From NCBI GenBank assembly GCA_949282385.1, contig CASDOP010000012.1, positions 1 through 64,000 of the forward strand: a DNA stretch of 64,000 nt, read 5' to 3'. Under the pieces are notes generated by a model. That model made no database searches and had not been told where the DNA came from. It saw only the letters and a program-made list of their open reading frames with translations. Source of the stretch: an uncultured Clostridia bacterium. GTDB taxonomy: Bacteria > Bacillota > Clostridia > Christensenellales > Borkfalkiaceae. Below are positions 8,305-16,718 of this stretch, piece after piece. The position numbers and the translations under genes were made by a program. The first letter of the stretch is position 1, and each line of letters opens with the position of its first letter.

Positions 8305-9617
8305 TGGAATACACGCTTGAAGAAAAATACCGCTTGATAAAGGAAGCCGTGCTCAAATGCGACAGCAAAAATCCCGTAGAGATTGCCCGTTCGGTTATGA
8401 ACGAGGAGTTCGTAAATATGCACGGACCTGAGCACCATTTTCTTGACGGGGCGGCGTTTATTGCGGCATATTACAACGCAGGCGGAGAAATTAACCCCGA
8501 TATATGCCTTGACGAACTTGCAAAACGCACCATTAAAATGCCTGGCGCTATGTGCGGATATTGGGGCGTTTGCGGCTCGGTTGCAGCTGTGGGGGCGGCA
8601 CTTTCTGTCATTCACGGAACAAGCCCTCTTTCGACAGACGAGTACTATGCCGACAATATGAAGTTCACCTCTTCCGTCATTGCCAAAATGGCTGAAATAG
8701 GCGGAGCGAGGTGCTGCAAGCGCAACGCCTTCCTCTCACTCTCGACTGGCGCGCAGTTTGTAAAAGAGCACTACAACATCCCCATGGAAACGGGCGAAAT
8801 AGTCTGCGACTACTATACAAATAATGCACAATGCCTGGGCAACAAGTGCCCCTATCATCCTAATAATGTAATTGAAATACTTAAGGCAACATACAAAGAA
8901 TGGGCATCCCAACTTAAAGAAATACATAATAATTTTTTATTAAGTCCAAAGTACTCCAACCCCTATTATGCCGGCATACAGGACAATTGGTTCAGCGCAA
9001 AAAATAAAGTTTTAATAGTAGGCGAAGAAGGATATTTTTATAATAATTCAGGCAACGGCAAACTGCCCTCGCAGGGAAAGCACGGCATATATGCGTCAGT
9101 TAATTATGACGACACAGACACTTTGATGGCTTGGGCAAAAGATTGCTTGGAAAAGCAATTGAAAGAAGATGCTTACGAAAGCAAGTTTGAATATTGCAGA
9201 AACTCTTCAGCGTTTTGGTCGTGGGTGAGAGCTATATACTCTGATGATATTGCTTTTGCTTGGACAGAACTCGATAAGATATGTAAAGAAAAGAAAAAAG
9301 AAAATGATAAACGCTGTTTATCTATAAAAGAAGAAGGTACGCTACATTCGACGGATATAAAGATTTTACAAAAAGAGATAGAAATTTTGCAGCCAACCCA
9401 TGTCATTTTCCTTGGCTGGTACCGCAGATCATTAAAACGTGAATTGCCAGACCTGTTTAAAGAATTATACAGCAAAGAAAATATATGGAGAAATAAAAAG
9501 TTACTTACACTTAAATTTGATAATAAAACTTTTATTTTTAGCTATCATCCTCACCTGCTTAAAAATGTTTACAAAGAGGCATTTATAGAAGCTTTTAAAA
9601 ATTCTCTAAATAATTAA
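8304..9617 (+). CDS. DUF5714 domain fused to a uracil-DNA-glycosylase-like domain
   Basis: 437 residues. Residues 1-190 carry the DUF5714 signature: MHGPEHHFLDGAAFIAAYYN, PGAMCGYWGVCGSVAA, GGARCCKRNAFLSL and a Cys-rich end CLGNKCPYHP, where stand-alone members normally stop. Residues about 195-437 are a separate AT-richer domain with NKVLIVGEEGYFYN near its start, THVIFLGWYRRSL in the middle and FIFSYHPHLLKN at the end. That order (strand VLIVGE, late strand, then a YHP motif) fits the uracil-DNA-glycosylase-like superfamily. The base composition changes near 8870, where the domains meet, which suggests the tail was acquired. DUF5714 has no settled function. Third gene of the ArsR operon; a terminator follows at 9633. 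Confidence 0.72.
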   Translation: MEYTLEEKYRLIKEAVLKCDSKNPVEIARSVMNEEFVNMHGPEHHFLDGAAFIAAYYNAGGEINPDICLDELAKRTIKMPGAMCGYWGVCGSVAAVGAALSVIHGTSPLSTDEYYADNMKFTSSVIAKMAEIGGARCCKRNAFLSLSTGAQFVKEHYNIPMETGEIVCDYYTNNAQCLGNKCPYHPNNVIEILKATYKEWASQLKEIHNNFLLSPKYSNPYYAGIQDNWFSAKNKVLIVGEEGYFYNNSGNGKLPSQGKHGIYASVNYDDTDTLMAWAKDCLEKQLKEDAYESKFEYCRNSSAFWSWVRAIYSDDIAFAWTELDKICKEKKKENDKRCLSIKEEGTLHSTDIKILQKEIEILQPTHVIFLGWYRRSLKRELPDLFKELYSKENIWRNKKLLTLKFDNKTFIFSYHPHLLKNVYKEAFIEAFKNSLNN

Positions 9618-9632
9618 ATTTTATTTTAAATA

Positions 9633-9663
9633 GAGGCGGAGCCGATTTAATCGGCTCCGCCTC
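9633..9663. terminator. Bidirectional terminator
   Basis: A perfect 14-bp stem GAGGCGGAGCCGAT / ATCGGCTCCGCCTC with loop TTA lies between two convergent genes, with A- and T-rich flanks on both sides. Confidence 0.88.
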
Positions 9664-9679
9664 TTTCAATTATTCAACT

Positions 9680-10246
9680 TTACTGCTTTTTATAGCCGCA
9701 CTTGGGGCATACGCCCTTTTCGTTGAGCGCTATGCCGCAGAGAGGGCAACGCTCGATATTGTTCTTGGTTACAAACTCTTCGGATGCCGCATTTACGCCG
9801 CTCGTGAAGGTCAGCTTTGCTATGTTGAGCTTGTCTTTCAACAGTTCGTAAACAATCTTAATCATGCCCTCGACGGTCATTGTTTCCTTGGTTACGACAA
9901 GGCGGCAATCGGGATATGCCGTAGCAAGCTCGGTCTTGAACGCCGCGCCCTTCATCGTATTGTTGGGATGTCCGTTCTTTATGCCCTGCTTTTCATATAC
10001 ATCGAGTATGGCAGGCAGAAGGGGGTCGTCCTCCCTTAAAATGAGCGCGTGGTCAAAGTTCTTCAATAAGTCCCATGCAGTCTTTTGAATTTCGTTGCAG
10101 GGGAATACCATATTAACGCCTTCGTTTACGCTGTCTTCCACCTCAATGGTAAGAACGCCTGTATGTCCGTGAAGATACTGCGCTTCACCCTTGAAGCCGT
10201 AGAACCTGTGCGCATACTGCAATTCGAGTTTGGTGATACTTCTCAT
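9680..10246 (-). CDS. 6-pyruvoyl-tetrahydropterin synthase/QueD-family protein with zinc ribbon
   Basis: 188 residues, ATG with AGGAGG. Residues 1-145 follow the PTPS/QueD fold: ELQYAHRFYGF and LHGHTG supply the three zinc-binding histidines, and NFDHALIL carries the Asp-His pair. The catalytic cysteine that lies four residues before HGH in QueD (C-x-x-L-HGH) is replaced here by alanine (EAQYLHGH). Residues 165-188 form a C-terminal zinc ribbon (CPLCGIAL, CPKCGYKK). It follows the Fur-family gene by 45 bases on the same strand, so they are probably co-transcribed. Because the cysteine is missing I would not claim CPH4 synthase activity; a divergent pterin enzyme is likelier. Confidence 0.8.
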   Translation of the reverse strand: MRSITKLELQYAHRFYGFKGEAQYLHGHTGVLTIEVEDSVNEGVNMVFPCNEIQKTAWDLLKNFDHALILREDDPLLPAILDVYEKQGIKNGHPNNTMKGAAFKTELATAYPDCRLVVTKETMTVEGMIKIVYELLKDKLNIAKLTFTSGVNAASEEFVTKNNIERCPLCGIALNEKGVCPKCGYKKQ

Positions 10247-10291
10247 AGAATACCTCCTGTTGTTTATATGTGATAGGTAAAAACCTACGGT

Positions 10292-10657
10292 TTACTGTTT
10301 GAGTTTTCTGCAATTCGGGCAGAGGTAATTTACTTTCAGATCGTATGAAAGTATGGGTTCGCCGAGCTGTTCAGAAAGGCTTGCCGTCAGATCGGAAAAG
10401 GTTATGTCCGACAACGCCTTGCACCTGCTGCATACCAAATGATCATGCTTTTTAATCTTGTCGTAGCGGTCGGGACAGCCCTCCACCGACACTTTTTTTA
10501 TAGCGCCCTCTTCGCAGAGCGAATTGAGGTTGTTATACACCGTCGCAAGCGCCGTCTTTGGCGCAATCTCACGAAGGTGAAAGAACACCTGCTCAGCGGT
10601 CAGATGTTCCGTCGAGTTGTTAATTATTTCAAGTATTAATTTTCCGTTACGCGTCAT
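10292..10657 (-). CDS. Fur-family (PerR-like) metalloregulator
   Basis: 121 residues, slightly short for Fur. The N-terminal winged helix includes TAEQVFFHLREIAPKTALAT and VYNNLNSLCEEGAI. The dimerisation/metal half has HDHLVCSRC and a closing CPNCRK, giving the two CxxC pairs of a structural zinc site. An inverted repeat like a PerR/Fur box lies in its promoter, so self-repression is likely. Whether it senses peroxide, iron or zinc cannot be told from sequence alone. The weak ribosome site GAAGAGAG precedes the ATG. Confidence 0.87.
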   Translation of the reverse strand: MTRNGKLILEIINNSTEHLTAEQVFFHLREIAPKTALATVYNNLNSLCEEGAIKKVSVEGCPDRYDKIKKHDHLVCSRCKALSDITFSDLTASLSEQLGEPILSYDLKVNYLCPNCRKLKQ

Positions 10658-10834
10658 ATTCTTCTCTCTTCCGTTTCAAGTCCTACCATTTGAGGATACT
10701 GTATTCCGACACAAGCAGCACAACTTATAATGTTATTCCGCTGTCAGCGCAGAAGTTCGTTAATTAGTTACGAAACCGCCTGAGCCTTCCCGCTGAAATA
10801 CCCCTCTCCTTTCGGACTTCCCTTTCTTAAACAC
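10658..10834 (-). other. Long leader of the Fur-family operon
   Basis: About 170 bases separate the predicted transcription start (near 10830) from the start codon. The stretch can form small stems, for example TTCGTTAATTAGTTACGAA (10751-10769). I recognise no known riboswitch. Confidence 0.35.
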
Positions 10835-10863
10835 ATTCTATTTTTAGAATTATTCTATGTCTA
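10835..10863 (-). promoter_or_regulatory. Promoter with Fur/PerR-type box
   Basis: On the minus strand TAGACA (10863-10858), 17-base spacer, TAGAAT (10840-10835). The spacer contains TAGAAT-T-ATTCTA (10845-10857), a 6-1-6 inverted repeat close to the PerR box consensus TTATAATNATTATAA. A repressor bound there would block RNA polymerase. Confidence 0.65.
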
Positions 10864-10975
10864 ATTTGATTGTAGCAGAGTTTCCAACCGCTGTCAATAC
10901 CCTTTTCAAAAATTTTTTGTGAAATAAATAGTGCGCTATAGGTAAGCCTGTCAACATAATGCTTCAACATAAAAA

Positions 10976-11006
10976 ATGCGGCGCCGAGAGCAAATCGGCG
11001 CCGCAT
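10976..11006 (-). terminator. Palindromic terminator, copy 1
   Basis: A perfect 12-bp stem ATGCGGCGCCGA / TCGGCGCCGCAT, followed on the minus strand by TTTTTT. An almost identical hairpin with the same loop pattern is at 28944-28974. Confidence 0.8.
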
Positions 11007-11068
11007 TACATTGATTAAAAAACTTAATAATTAGCTTATTAATTTTTACCGCTGTTATTAGTTTATAT

Positions 11069-11170
11069 TTAAGAGCTTTTGCGCTGATTTTCAATAGACA
11101 GCGATTCGCCCTGACGTTAGTCTTACTGCGAAAGTCTGAGATATAATACTGCTATGTAGTTCTTCTTCAT
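11069..11170 (-). pseudogene. Remnant of a large serine recombinase
   Basis: The minus strand reads MKKNYIAVLYLRLSQ and then stops. In another frame shortly after it reads GESLSIENQRKSS and stops. Both are the characteristic opening of transposon/ICE serine recombinases (catalytic Ser in YLRLS, then GESxSIENQR). Only about 100 bases survive, ending near the hairpin at 10976. Confidence 0.75.
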
Positions 11171-11180
11171 GATATCACCC

Positions 11181-11387
11181 CTATTTCTGCTTAGTTTGCT
11201 GTATGGCGAGGTCTTTCATTGTCTTTTCAAAGTCCTTGCCGCCCTTGAGATAACCGCGGACAAAGTATGCCTTCCCGTCCACAATTTCCCTTCTGCCTAT
11301 AGACAGAAAAAAGAAATAGCTTCCCTTATTATATTCCTCGATATCAATTGTTGTAGGTGTATACAGCCATTTACGCCTGCCTCTTAC
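11181..11387 (-). pseudogene. Small transposon-associated ORF, start missing
   Basis: An open frame after a stop reads ...IDIEEYNKGSYFFFLSIG, RREIVDGKAYFVRGYLKGG and KDFEKTMKDLAIQQTKQK, then TAG, 10 bases before the recombinase remnant. Short proteins of this kind (TnpW-like) often precede serine recombinases. No good start codon is visible, so it is probably truncated. Confidence 0.45.
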
Positions 11388-11402
11388 TTATATTTATAAA
11401 GT

Positions 11403-11433
11403 TATAGCCCGCTGCACGACGCAGCGGGCTATA
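11403..11433. terminator. Hairpin between transposon debris and lipoprotein gene
   Basis: 13-bp stem TATAGCCCGCTGC / GCAGCGGGCTATA with loop ACGAC. Confidence 0.7.
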
Positions 11434-11552
11434 TGTATGTTTTGTGTCATTCACATTCGCCTGCAAGCTCAGTACAGGCACTATTTAATTGTACCTTATG
11501 CTGCAGCTAATATATTATTTAAAAAATTAAAGTGCAAGGCGCGTTAACTTTA

Positions 11553-13121
11553 TCACGCCTTTTCGGTATAATCCGTCGGGATCTCAATATCTGCCACTCC
11601 GAATTCAATGCGCGTCGTCATATTCATTCCGACGTTATCTATTGTATACTCCAACACCTTCAGCCTGTCGGCATCAAACGTGACGGACACTTCATACATC
11701 GTTCCTATGGAAGTCAATTCAACATTATCCGCCCAATAATCATAGTCGCGAAGCTCAAAAGAATAGTATTTATCTATCAATTCTTGCAATATCACCGTCA
11801 GGCTTCCGCCGTACATTCTTATAAAACTATTATAGTCCTCTTCGGATATGCTTTCCCTTACCCAATCCACATTATTTTCGGACGTATAGGAATAATAATT
11901 GTTACCTTCTTTCGTCATGATCTTATATGTCAGACCTGCAGGCTCATCACCTGTGCCATATCCCGCAAGAGTCAGATAATAAATATGTCTTTCATAGTCA
12001 AATATCTGTACCATTGCATCGGAATACCCTTCTTGCACTGATGTAGCCGTATAAGCTGTGAATACCTCCGAAAAAGCCGCCTGCCACTTGTCTTCCGTGA
12101 TGAAATCGTCTGCAACAACGGCCTCGACATAATCGGTGGGGGCGGTTATAGTCGTTCCGCCATAGGAATATTCCATAATCAGCAACTCATCTCTGCCTGC
12201 ATCCACCTCGGCATAAACGAGTTTTTTATCGGCAAATCCGAATTTTGCATTGTACAATTCTGCTTTATCGGTCGTATAGTTTTCTCCGTCGAATTGGAAA
12301 TCGCTGTAATTTGCACTGAAATTCAATACAGCCAGCGGTTCAGCCCAGTACAGCCCGCTTTCAAAACTGCTTTGATCTGTTTCCCTTCTTGTAAAAATTT
12401 TGGCGGTTGCCGATTTATCGTAAATATAATACTTATCGCCCTCTTTTGTGTAATATGTTTCGGTATATCCGCCGTTATCACCAAAGCTGTACCCCTTTGC
12501 ATAATAAATGTTATTCTCCAGATCTGCTTTGAAATAGCCGGTAATATCGCCCACTTTCATAGTCACGGTAAAGTTTATGAAGGCGTTTTTGCTTAAAGCC
12601 GCCTGCCACTCTCCTTCCGTGACGGTTTTAACGGCCGTCGTGTCAGAATTATCGCCATCCCCGCCGGATGTATCGCCGTCAGCGTCTGTCTTCTGAACGG
12701 TATATTTTATCGACATCGTTACAAAAGCGGTGCTTTCGGGGTCTTCCATTTTATCTGTCAGAATTACATCGTCGCCCGATACCGTTCCCGTATACGTTTC
12801 TTCCTGCACCGTGAACGTGATGACGTTCCGCTCCTGCGTATATGTTCCCGTCTGCTGCATTGCTCCCCATTCGAATGTGCCGTCCGTTCCGAACGCAAGC
12901 GTAGTGCCCGCAAACATTTCTGCCAGAGCTTCTTCGTCCACTTTCTGGCTTTCGGGGAAGTCGGAGCTGTACGCAACAGACAATTCAGCAAACACATAAG
13001 TCTTTCCTTTGACTTCAGTTGCTTCTCCGTCCGTTGACCCGTCTCCGCAAGCGGTCAGTCCAAAAGCGCAGGCAAAACAGCATACAAGCGACAAAATAAT
13101 TGCCAAAAGTTTCTTTTTCAT
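11553..13121 (-). CDS. Secreted lipoprotein with internal repeats
   Basis: 522 residues from the ATG at 13121, which has an AGGAGGACAACT ribosome site; an upstream ATG would add ten residues without one. A lipoprotein signal MKKKLLAIILSLVCCFACAF ends in the lipobox LTAC, so the mature protein is anchored to the outer face of the membrane. A short lipocalin-like segment follows (VKGKTYVFAEL...TGTYTQERNVITFTV). Two related units come next, each opening with a W-Q-A-A motif (EGEWQAALSKNAF, about 185; EDKWQAAFSEVF, about 350) and containing a TKEG(D/N)(K/N)YY strand. Ligand and family are unknown. It is divergent from the two-component genes at 13261, which may regulate it. A stem overlapping its stop codon (AAGGCG/CGCCTT) may terminate it. 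Confidence 0.82.
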   Translation of the reverse strand: MKKKLLAIILSLVCCFACAFGLTACGDGSTDGEATEVKGKTYVFAELSVAYSSDFPESQKVDEEALAEMFAGTTLAFGTDGTFEWGAMQQTGTYTQERNVITFTVQEETYTGTVSGDDVILTDKMEDPESTAFVTMSIKYTVQKTDADGDTSGGDGDNSDTTAVKTVTEGEWQAALSKNAFINFTVTMKVGDITGYFKADLENNIYYAKGYSFGDNGGYTETYYTKEGDKYYIYDKSATAKIFTRRETDQSSFESGLYWAEPLAVLNFSANYSDFQFDGENYTTDKAELYNAKFGFADKKLVYAEVDAGRDELLIMEYSYGGTTITAPTDYVEAVVADDFITEDKWQAAFSEVFTAYTATSVQEGYSDAMVQIFDYERHIYYLTLAGYGTGDEPAGLTYKIMTKEGNNYYSYTSENNVDWVRESISEEDYNSFIRMYGGSLTVILQELIDKYYSFELRDYDYWADNVELTSIGTMYEVSVTFDADRLKVLEYTIDNVGMNMTTRIEFGVADIEIPTDYTEKA

Positions 13122-13260
13122 AGTTGTCCTCCTAAAAAACTTTATACTCAATTATAAAAGCAGGACTGCTTGAAAAGTGCTGTAAAACCGCGAATGCAGA
13201 AAAATAATTGTGACATTATTTTATTTATGCACCTTGATTAAAAAATCTCAGAATGTTATA

Positions 13261-14634
13261 ATGAAACATATGAAAAACATTGCGTTGCGATATGCGGCGT
13301 TGATTGCCGACACCCTGTGCATTCTTATCGGACCGCTGTTGCTGTTTCTGACGCCGCAACAGAATATTGCAGAAAATACGGCGTTGGCGACTGCCGCCGT
13401 CATCACAATGGTCCTGACTCTGTTGCTGTTTATGACAGAGCTGATTTCTATGCTGACAATCGAAGAATCCACCTACCATACAGTTCTTCTTAGCGGAATT
13501 ATACTGTTGTATGTACTCTTCTCTCCTGATATGGGTGCAATATACGACATATACGGACTGCATCATCCGATATGGCTGCATGAGATCCTCTGCGAGGCGG
13601 CATTCCTTGGCTTAATTTTGTCTTTCTTCAACTTTCTTCATTTTACGTATCGCCCGAACGGCAAAAAAACACGATTTGCACCCATTGTCTTTATGACGCT
13701 GTCCGGTGCCGTCGGCTATGCATTACTCGCCTTTTTCGGACTTCAGGCTATCGCTCATGCCCTGCTTGTCCTTGCCGTCGGAATATATTTTATAGACTTT
13801 GCGGCAAAGTGCGCACGCAGCAGAGCGGAGAATATAAATTTTTTTCTTTGCCAGATCGTACTGTTTGCTGCGTTGGGTATGCACACGGTCAACGTGCTGT
13901 ATTTCAGCGGCATCTTCGCACGGACAGATTGGTACAGCCTGGTCGATATCTGGATCGACTTGTTCTGCTTTATCAGCATTTATGCCACATTCATTATACG
14001 CGAAGCGGGAATCGCGCAACAGGCAAAAAAACTCCGTCGCCGCGCCGCAGCGCTCGAATCGCGCGTTCTTTTCGGACAGATCAAGCCTCACTTTATCTTC
14101 AACGCGCTTACCACGATCAAATCAATGTATCACGGCGGAGTTGCCGAGGGAGACGAAACCTTAAATCTGTTTTCAGAATACTTGCGCAACAGCATATCCA
14201 TGCTTGACGAAGACCTTGTCCCCTTAGAACAGGAACTGAGTTTTGTAGACCAATATGTCAATTTTTACAATGTGGGAAAAAGAAACAAAATCTGTATACT
14301 TTACGATATCGATTTTTCCGATTTTTCGGTTCCCGCATTTTCGATACAGCCTTTTGTGGAGAATGCCGTCAAATACAGCCATGTGGACGAAAAAAAAGAC
14401 GGTTGCATCATTATTTCGGCGCACGCTTGCGAGAACGGAGCCATCCTCAAAATCAGCGATAACGGCGTCGGTTTCGACGTTTCCGCGGTCCGCAAGGGAG
14501 CACATGGCATAAAAAACGCCCGTGAAAGATTTCGCCTGCTGCTCGGCGCCGATCCCGTCATAGAAAGCGCGCCGTCCAGAGGTACAAGCATTACCATACA
14601 TATTGACAGACAAATCCCTGCGAAGGCAGAATAG
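13261..14634 (+). CDS. LytS-type membrane histidine kinase
   Basis: 457 residues from the ATG at 13261 (ATG 13270 is also possible; neither has a strong ribosome site). The first 240 residues contain about seven hydrophobic segments, a membrane sensor of the 7TM kind. A linker RRRAAALESRV leads into the His_kinase module: FGQIKPHFIFNALTTIKSMY with the phospho-accepting His, then FVENAVKYSH (N box), ISDNGVGFD (G1) and GIKNARERFRLLLG (G2). This matches the LytS/YehU class. It is followed after 2 bases by its response regulator. The signal is unknown. Confidence 0.9.
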   Translation: MKHMKNIALRYAALIADTLCILIGPLLLFLTPQQNIAENTALATAAVITMVLTLLLFMTELISMLTIEESTYHTVLLSGIILLYVLFSPDMGAIYDIYGLHHPIWLHEILCEAAFLGLILSFFNFLHFTYRPNGKKTRFAPIVFMTLSGAVGYALLAFFGLQAIAHALLVLAVGIYFIDFAAKCARSRAENINFFLCQIVLFAALGMHTVNVLYFSGIFARTDWYSLVDIWIDLFCFISIYATFIIREAGIAQQAKKLRRRAAALESRVLFGQIKPHFIFNALTTIKSMYHGGVAEGDETLNLFSEYLRNSISMLDEDLVPLEQELSFVDQYVNFYNVGKRNKICILYDIDFSDFSVPAFSIQPFVENAVKYSHVDEKKDGCIIISAHACENGAILKISDNGVGFDVSAVRKGAHGIKNARERFRLLLGADPVIESAPSRGTSITIHIDRQIPAKAE

Positions 14635-14636
14635 TT

Positions 14637-15446
14637 ATGCGGATTGCGATCATAGACGATGAATTGAACGCTTTGTATGCTTTTTTGGAAGATATTATCG
14701 GCGAAGAGGATGTAGAATATAAATTTTATTCCGACAATCTGAATTCTCTCTACTCAAGCGTGGCTGAAGGTACGGTGGACGGAGCCTTTTTAGATATCAA
14801 TATGCCGCGCATAAACGGCATCGAACTGGCAAATAAACTGATCAGACTTGACCCTGCCCTTAAAGTCGTATTTATTACAGGTCTTTCCGTTTCCGAAGCC
14901 GACCTGCCCGACAATGTCCGCGCACATACCGTAGGCTTTTTGTATAAACCTTATGACAAGAAAATTCTGGCAAGATATTTGGAAAATATTCGCGAAAAAA
15001 AGCGCATCATACATGCCAAAATGTTCAATACGTTCGATTGTTTCATCGACGGAAAAAGAATGGAATTTTCTTCGTCCAAATCAAAAGAATTGTTTGCGTT
15101 ATTGCTTGCCTATAACGGTAAATCTTTGACGATGTATGATGCGATATCACAGCTGTGGCCGGATATTGACCTGAAGAAAAGTAAAATATTATATCGCGAC
15201 GCCGTATGGAGACTTCGCAAAAAACTTGAAGAGTTCGGAGTGCCCTGTGTGCAATGGGAACGCGCCAGGCTTTCTCTGGATAAATCGCTTATATCTTGCG
15301 ACTTTTGGGACTATATTCTTACAGGGAATGGCGAATACAGCGGCGAGTTCTGCAAAAACTACGACTGGTCCGTAAATTATCTTGCAAGACTTGATTCGAT
15401 CAGCAGGGGAATTCAAATCCCCCGGGACAAAACGGAAAGCGGTTAA
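14637..15446 (+). CDS. Response regulator with SARP/OmpR-like DNA-binding tail
   Basis: 269 residues. Receiver domain 1-120: acidic pocket IIDDE, phospho-acceptor Asp in FLDINMPRINGIEL, Thr in VFITG, Lys in YKPYD. Residues about 130-230 form a winged helix (FSSSKSKELFALLLAYNGKS, YDAISQLWPD, YRDAVWRLRKKLEEFG) as in SARP/BTAD-type or OmpR-type regulators. LytS kinases usually pair with LytTR regulators, so the tail is atypical. It starts 2 bases after the kinase stop. A likely target is the divergent lipoprotein gene (inference). Confidence 0.88.
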   Translation: MRIAIIDDELNALYAFLEDIIGEEDVEYKFYSDNLNSLYSSVAEGTVDGAFLDINMPRINGIELANKLIRLDPALKVVFITGLSVSEADLPDNVRAHTVGFLYKPYDKKILARYLENIREKKRIIHAKMFNTFDCFIDGKRMEFSSSKSKELFALLLAYNGKSLTMYDAISQLWPDIDLKKSKILYRDAVWRLRKKLEEFGVPCVQWERARLSLDKSLISCDFWDYILTGNGEYSGEFCKNYDWSVNYLARLDSISRGIQIPRDKTESG

Positions 15447-15667
15447 ATACATTTGATTTCATCGGAAAGTTTACAATACCAAATGTGATTACAGAGATGA
15501 ACTATAAGACTGACGAAATGGGCTGATACAGAAAATTAATACAATGCCGGACGATTACTTTGTCTGCCATGCTTCCTGCGATATTGCTACCATTATTATG
15601 CCTCTTATTATGTCGCTTGAAAAACGGGCAAGGGATCAAATTACATGTCGGCGAAATAGCATTAATT

Positions 15668-15703
15668 AAGCCCGAAGAAACTCCTCTGAGTTTCTTCGGG
15701 CTT
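15668..15703. terminator. Terminator hairpin after the two-component genes
   Basis: 16-bp stem AAGCCCGAAGAAACTC / GAGTTTCTTCGGGCTT. It can serve the response regulator (+) or the gene remnant at 15707 (-). Confidence 0.7.
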
Positions 15704-15706
15704 ACA

Positions 15707-16014
15707 TTATAACCTTTCTTTTTCGAACGCCTCAAGCCATTCTGTTACAATCTGATTGAATTCACTGTTCCTATAACATTCAGGCAAATAAAGCCCATCT
15801 AATTCTTTATACTTATATTTCATTACAGAATATGAATAAGCATCCATCTACATATCCTGTTTAAAATAGTTCGGATTTCCTTTTTGTCAGCATCGAGTGC
15901 TGTTACATAATTGTTTTCTTCTTCCGACCACTGTTTAACAAGTATTTTGTTAATACATTCTGAAGGATCGGTCATATAATCGTTTATATTCTGTGATTTA
16001 CAATCAATCAACAA
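15707..16014 (-). pseudogene. Frameshifted hypothetical gene remnant
   Basis: Two overlapping minus-strand frames read on from each other: MLIDCKSQNINDYMTDPSEC ... ALDADKKEIRTILNRIC (16014-15823), then MDAYSYSVMKYKYKELDG and YRNSEFNQIVTEWLEAFEKE to TAA (15847-15707). Joined by a frameshift they give about 100 residues of unknown family. The remnant sits directly left of the relic integrase/tRNA junction and looks like the decayed end of an older element. Confidence 0.45.
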
Positions 16015-16236
16015 AAAAATGTTTAACTTTAGGCAAATATGGCAAGTTATACTTCACTATAAATTCCCAAACGTAACAAAAATGGCAAAAACCATCAAAA
16101 GTTCCTCCCATTTCTTAATTTGAGATAAGCCGAAACCCTTAAAAGGGCACCCTCGGCTTGGCGTCGGGCTTTTGCCCTCGCACGGACTTTTGCCTCAGAA
16201 TAGCGAAAAAAATCCAAAAATGAGTGTTTTTTCGTT
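15994..16236 (+). repeat. Relic copy of the integrase-tRNA-Leu junction
   Basis: This stretch aligns with 60739-61008, the interval from the integrase stop codon to the 3' end of tRNA-Leu: TTTACAATCAA, then GGCAAATATGGCAAG, then TTTGAGATAAGCCGAAACCC. The integrase gene itself is gone and the terminator stem is damaged. It is the right-hand end of an older element of the same family. Confidence 0.82.
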
Positions 16237-16293
16237 GGTGCCCGAGATCGGACTTAAACCGATACGACTCTGTTACATCGAGGGATTTTTAAG
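16236..16293 (-). repeat. Decayed tRNA-Leu(UAA) 3' half with att core
   Basis: TGGTGCCCGAGATCGGACTT and CCGATACG match the 3' half of tRNA-Leu (intact copy 61009-61063), and after mismatches it reaches the anticodon-loop core TTTTAAG at 16287-16293. Right of the core tRNA identity ends and the block at 16297 begins, so this is an attachment-site junction rather than a gene. Confidence 0.8.
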
Positions 16294-16296
16294 GAT

Positions 16297-16500
16297 GTTT
16301 AGGGACTAAAATGTTAAAAATTCATATGAGTCAAAAGCATTAAAAACGGGCGATTTTAAGCAAAAACAAGCTAAAACCGCCCAAATCACAAATTTTCAGT
16401 CTGCCCCGACCTTGTTTAAAATAAACATCTTACTTCTACTTCCCAAAATTAACAAATCGACAAACCCGTCCCTGAAAATTACTTGCGGACGGGTTTTGTT
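16297..16500. repeat. Element-end block, copy 1
   Basis: TTAGGGACTAAAATGTTAAA, then AAAAACGGGCGATTTTAAGC, then AGTCTGCCCCGAC, then CTTCCCAAAATTAAC. The same order of words is found at 24440-24640. In both places the block begins directly right of a TTTTAAG core, so it is probably the left arm of the element family. Confidence 0.78.
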
Positions 16501-16659
16501 TTGATTACTTTTATAACCTTCAGATCTTCGTGATGAACATGTACGGACGCAAATATGCTTTTTACTGCTACACCCGAGAAATACTTCTGCATTGCGCAAG
16601 TTATCTTGCCGATCTGTTACACATTAAATCACATTGGGAGCCTATACAAATGATAAAAT

Positions 16660-16705
16660 AAAATGCGCAGGCGCGGACTTTATTGTCCGCGCCTGCGCAT
16701 TTTTT
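16660..16705 (-). terminator. ATP synthase operon terminator
   Basis: A long stem AATGCGCAGGCGCGGAC / GTCCGCGCCTGCGCATT with loop TTTATT, 14 bases beyond the atpC stop and with T/A runs on both sides. Confidence 0.9.
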
Positions 16706-16718
16706 AATAAGGCAAAAA

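Noticed and set aside
11532..12041. Plus-strand open frame within the lipoprotein gene
   Set aside because: It is antisense to a well-supported lipoprotein with signal and ribosome site; composition fits a shadow frame.
16236..16293. Functional tRNA on the minus strand
   Set aside because: The 3' half has several mismatches and the 5' half is missing, so it cannot fold.
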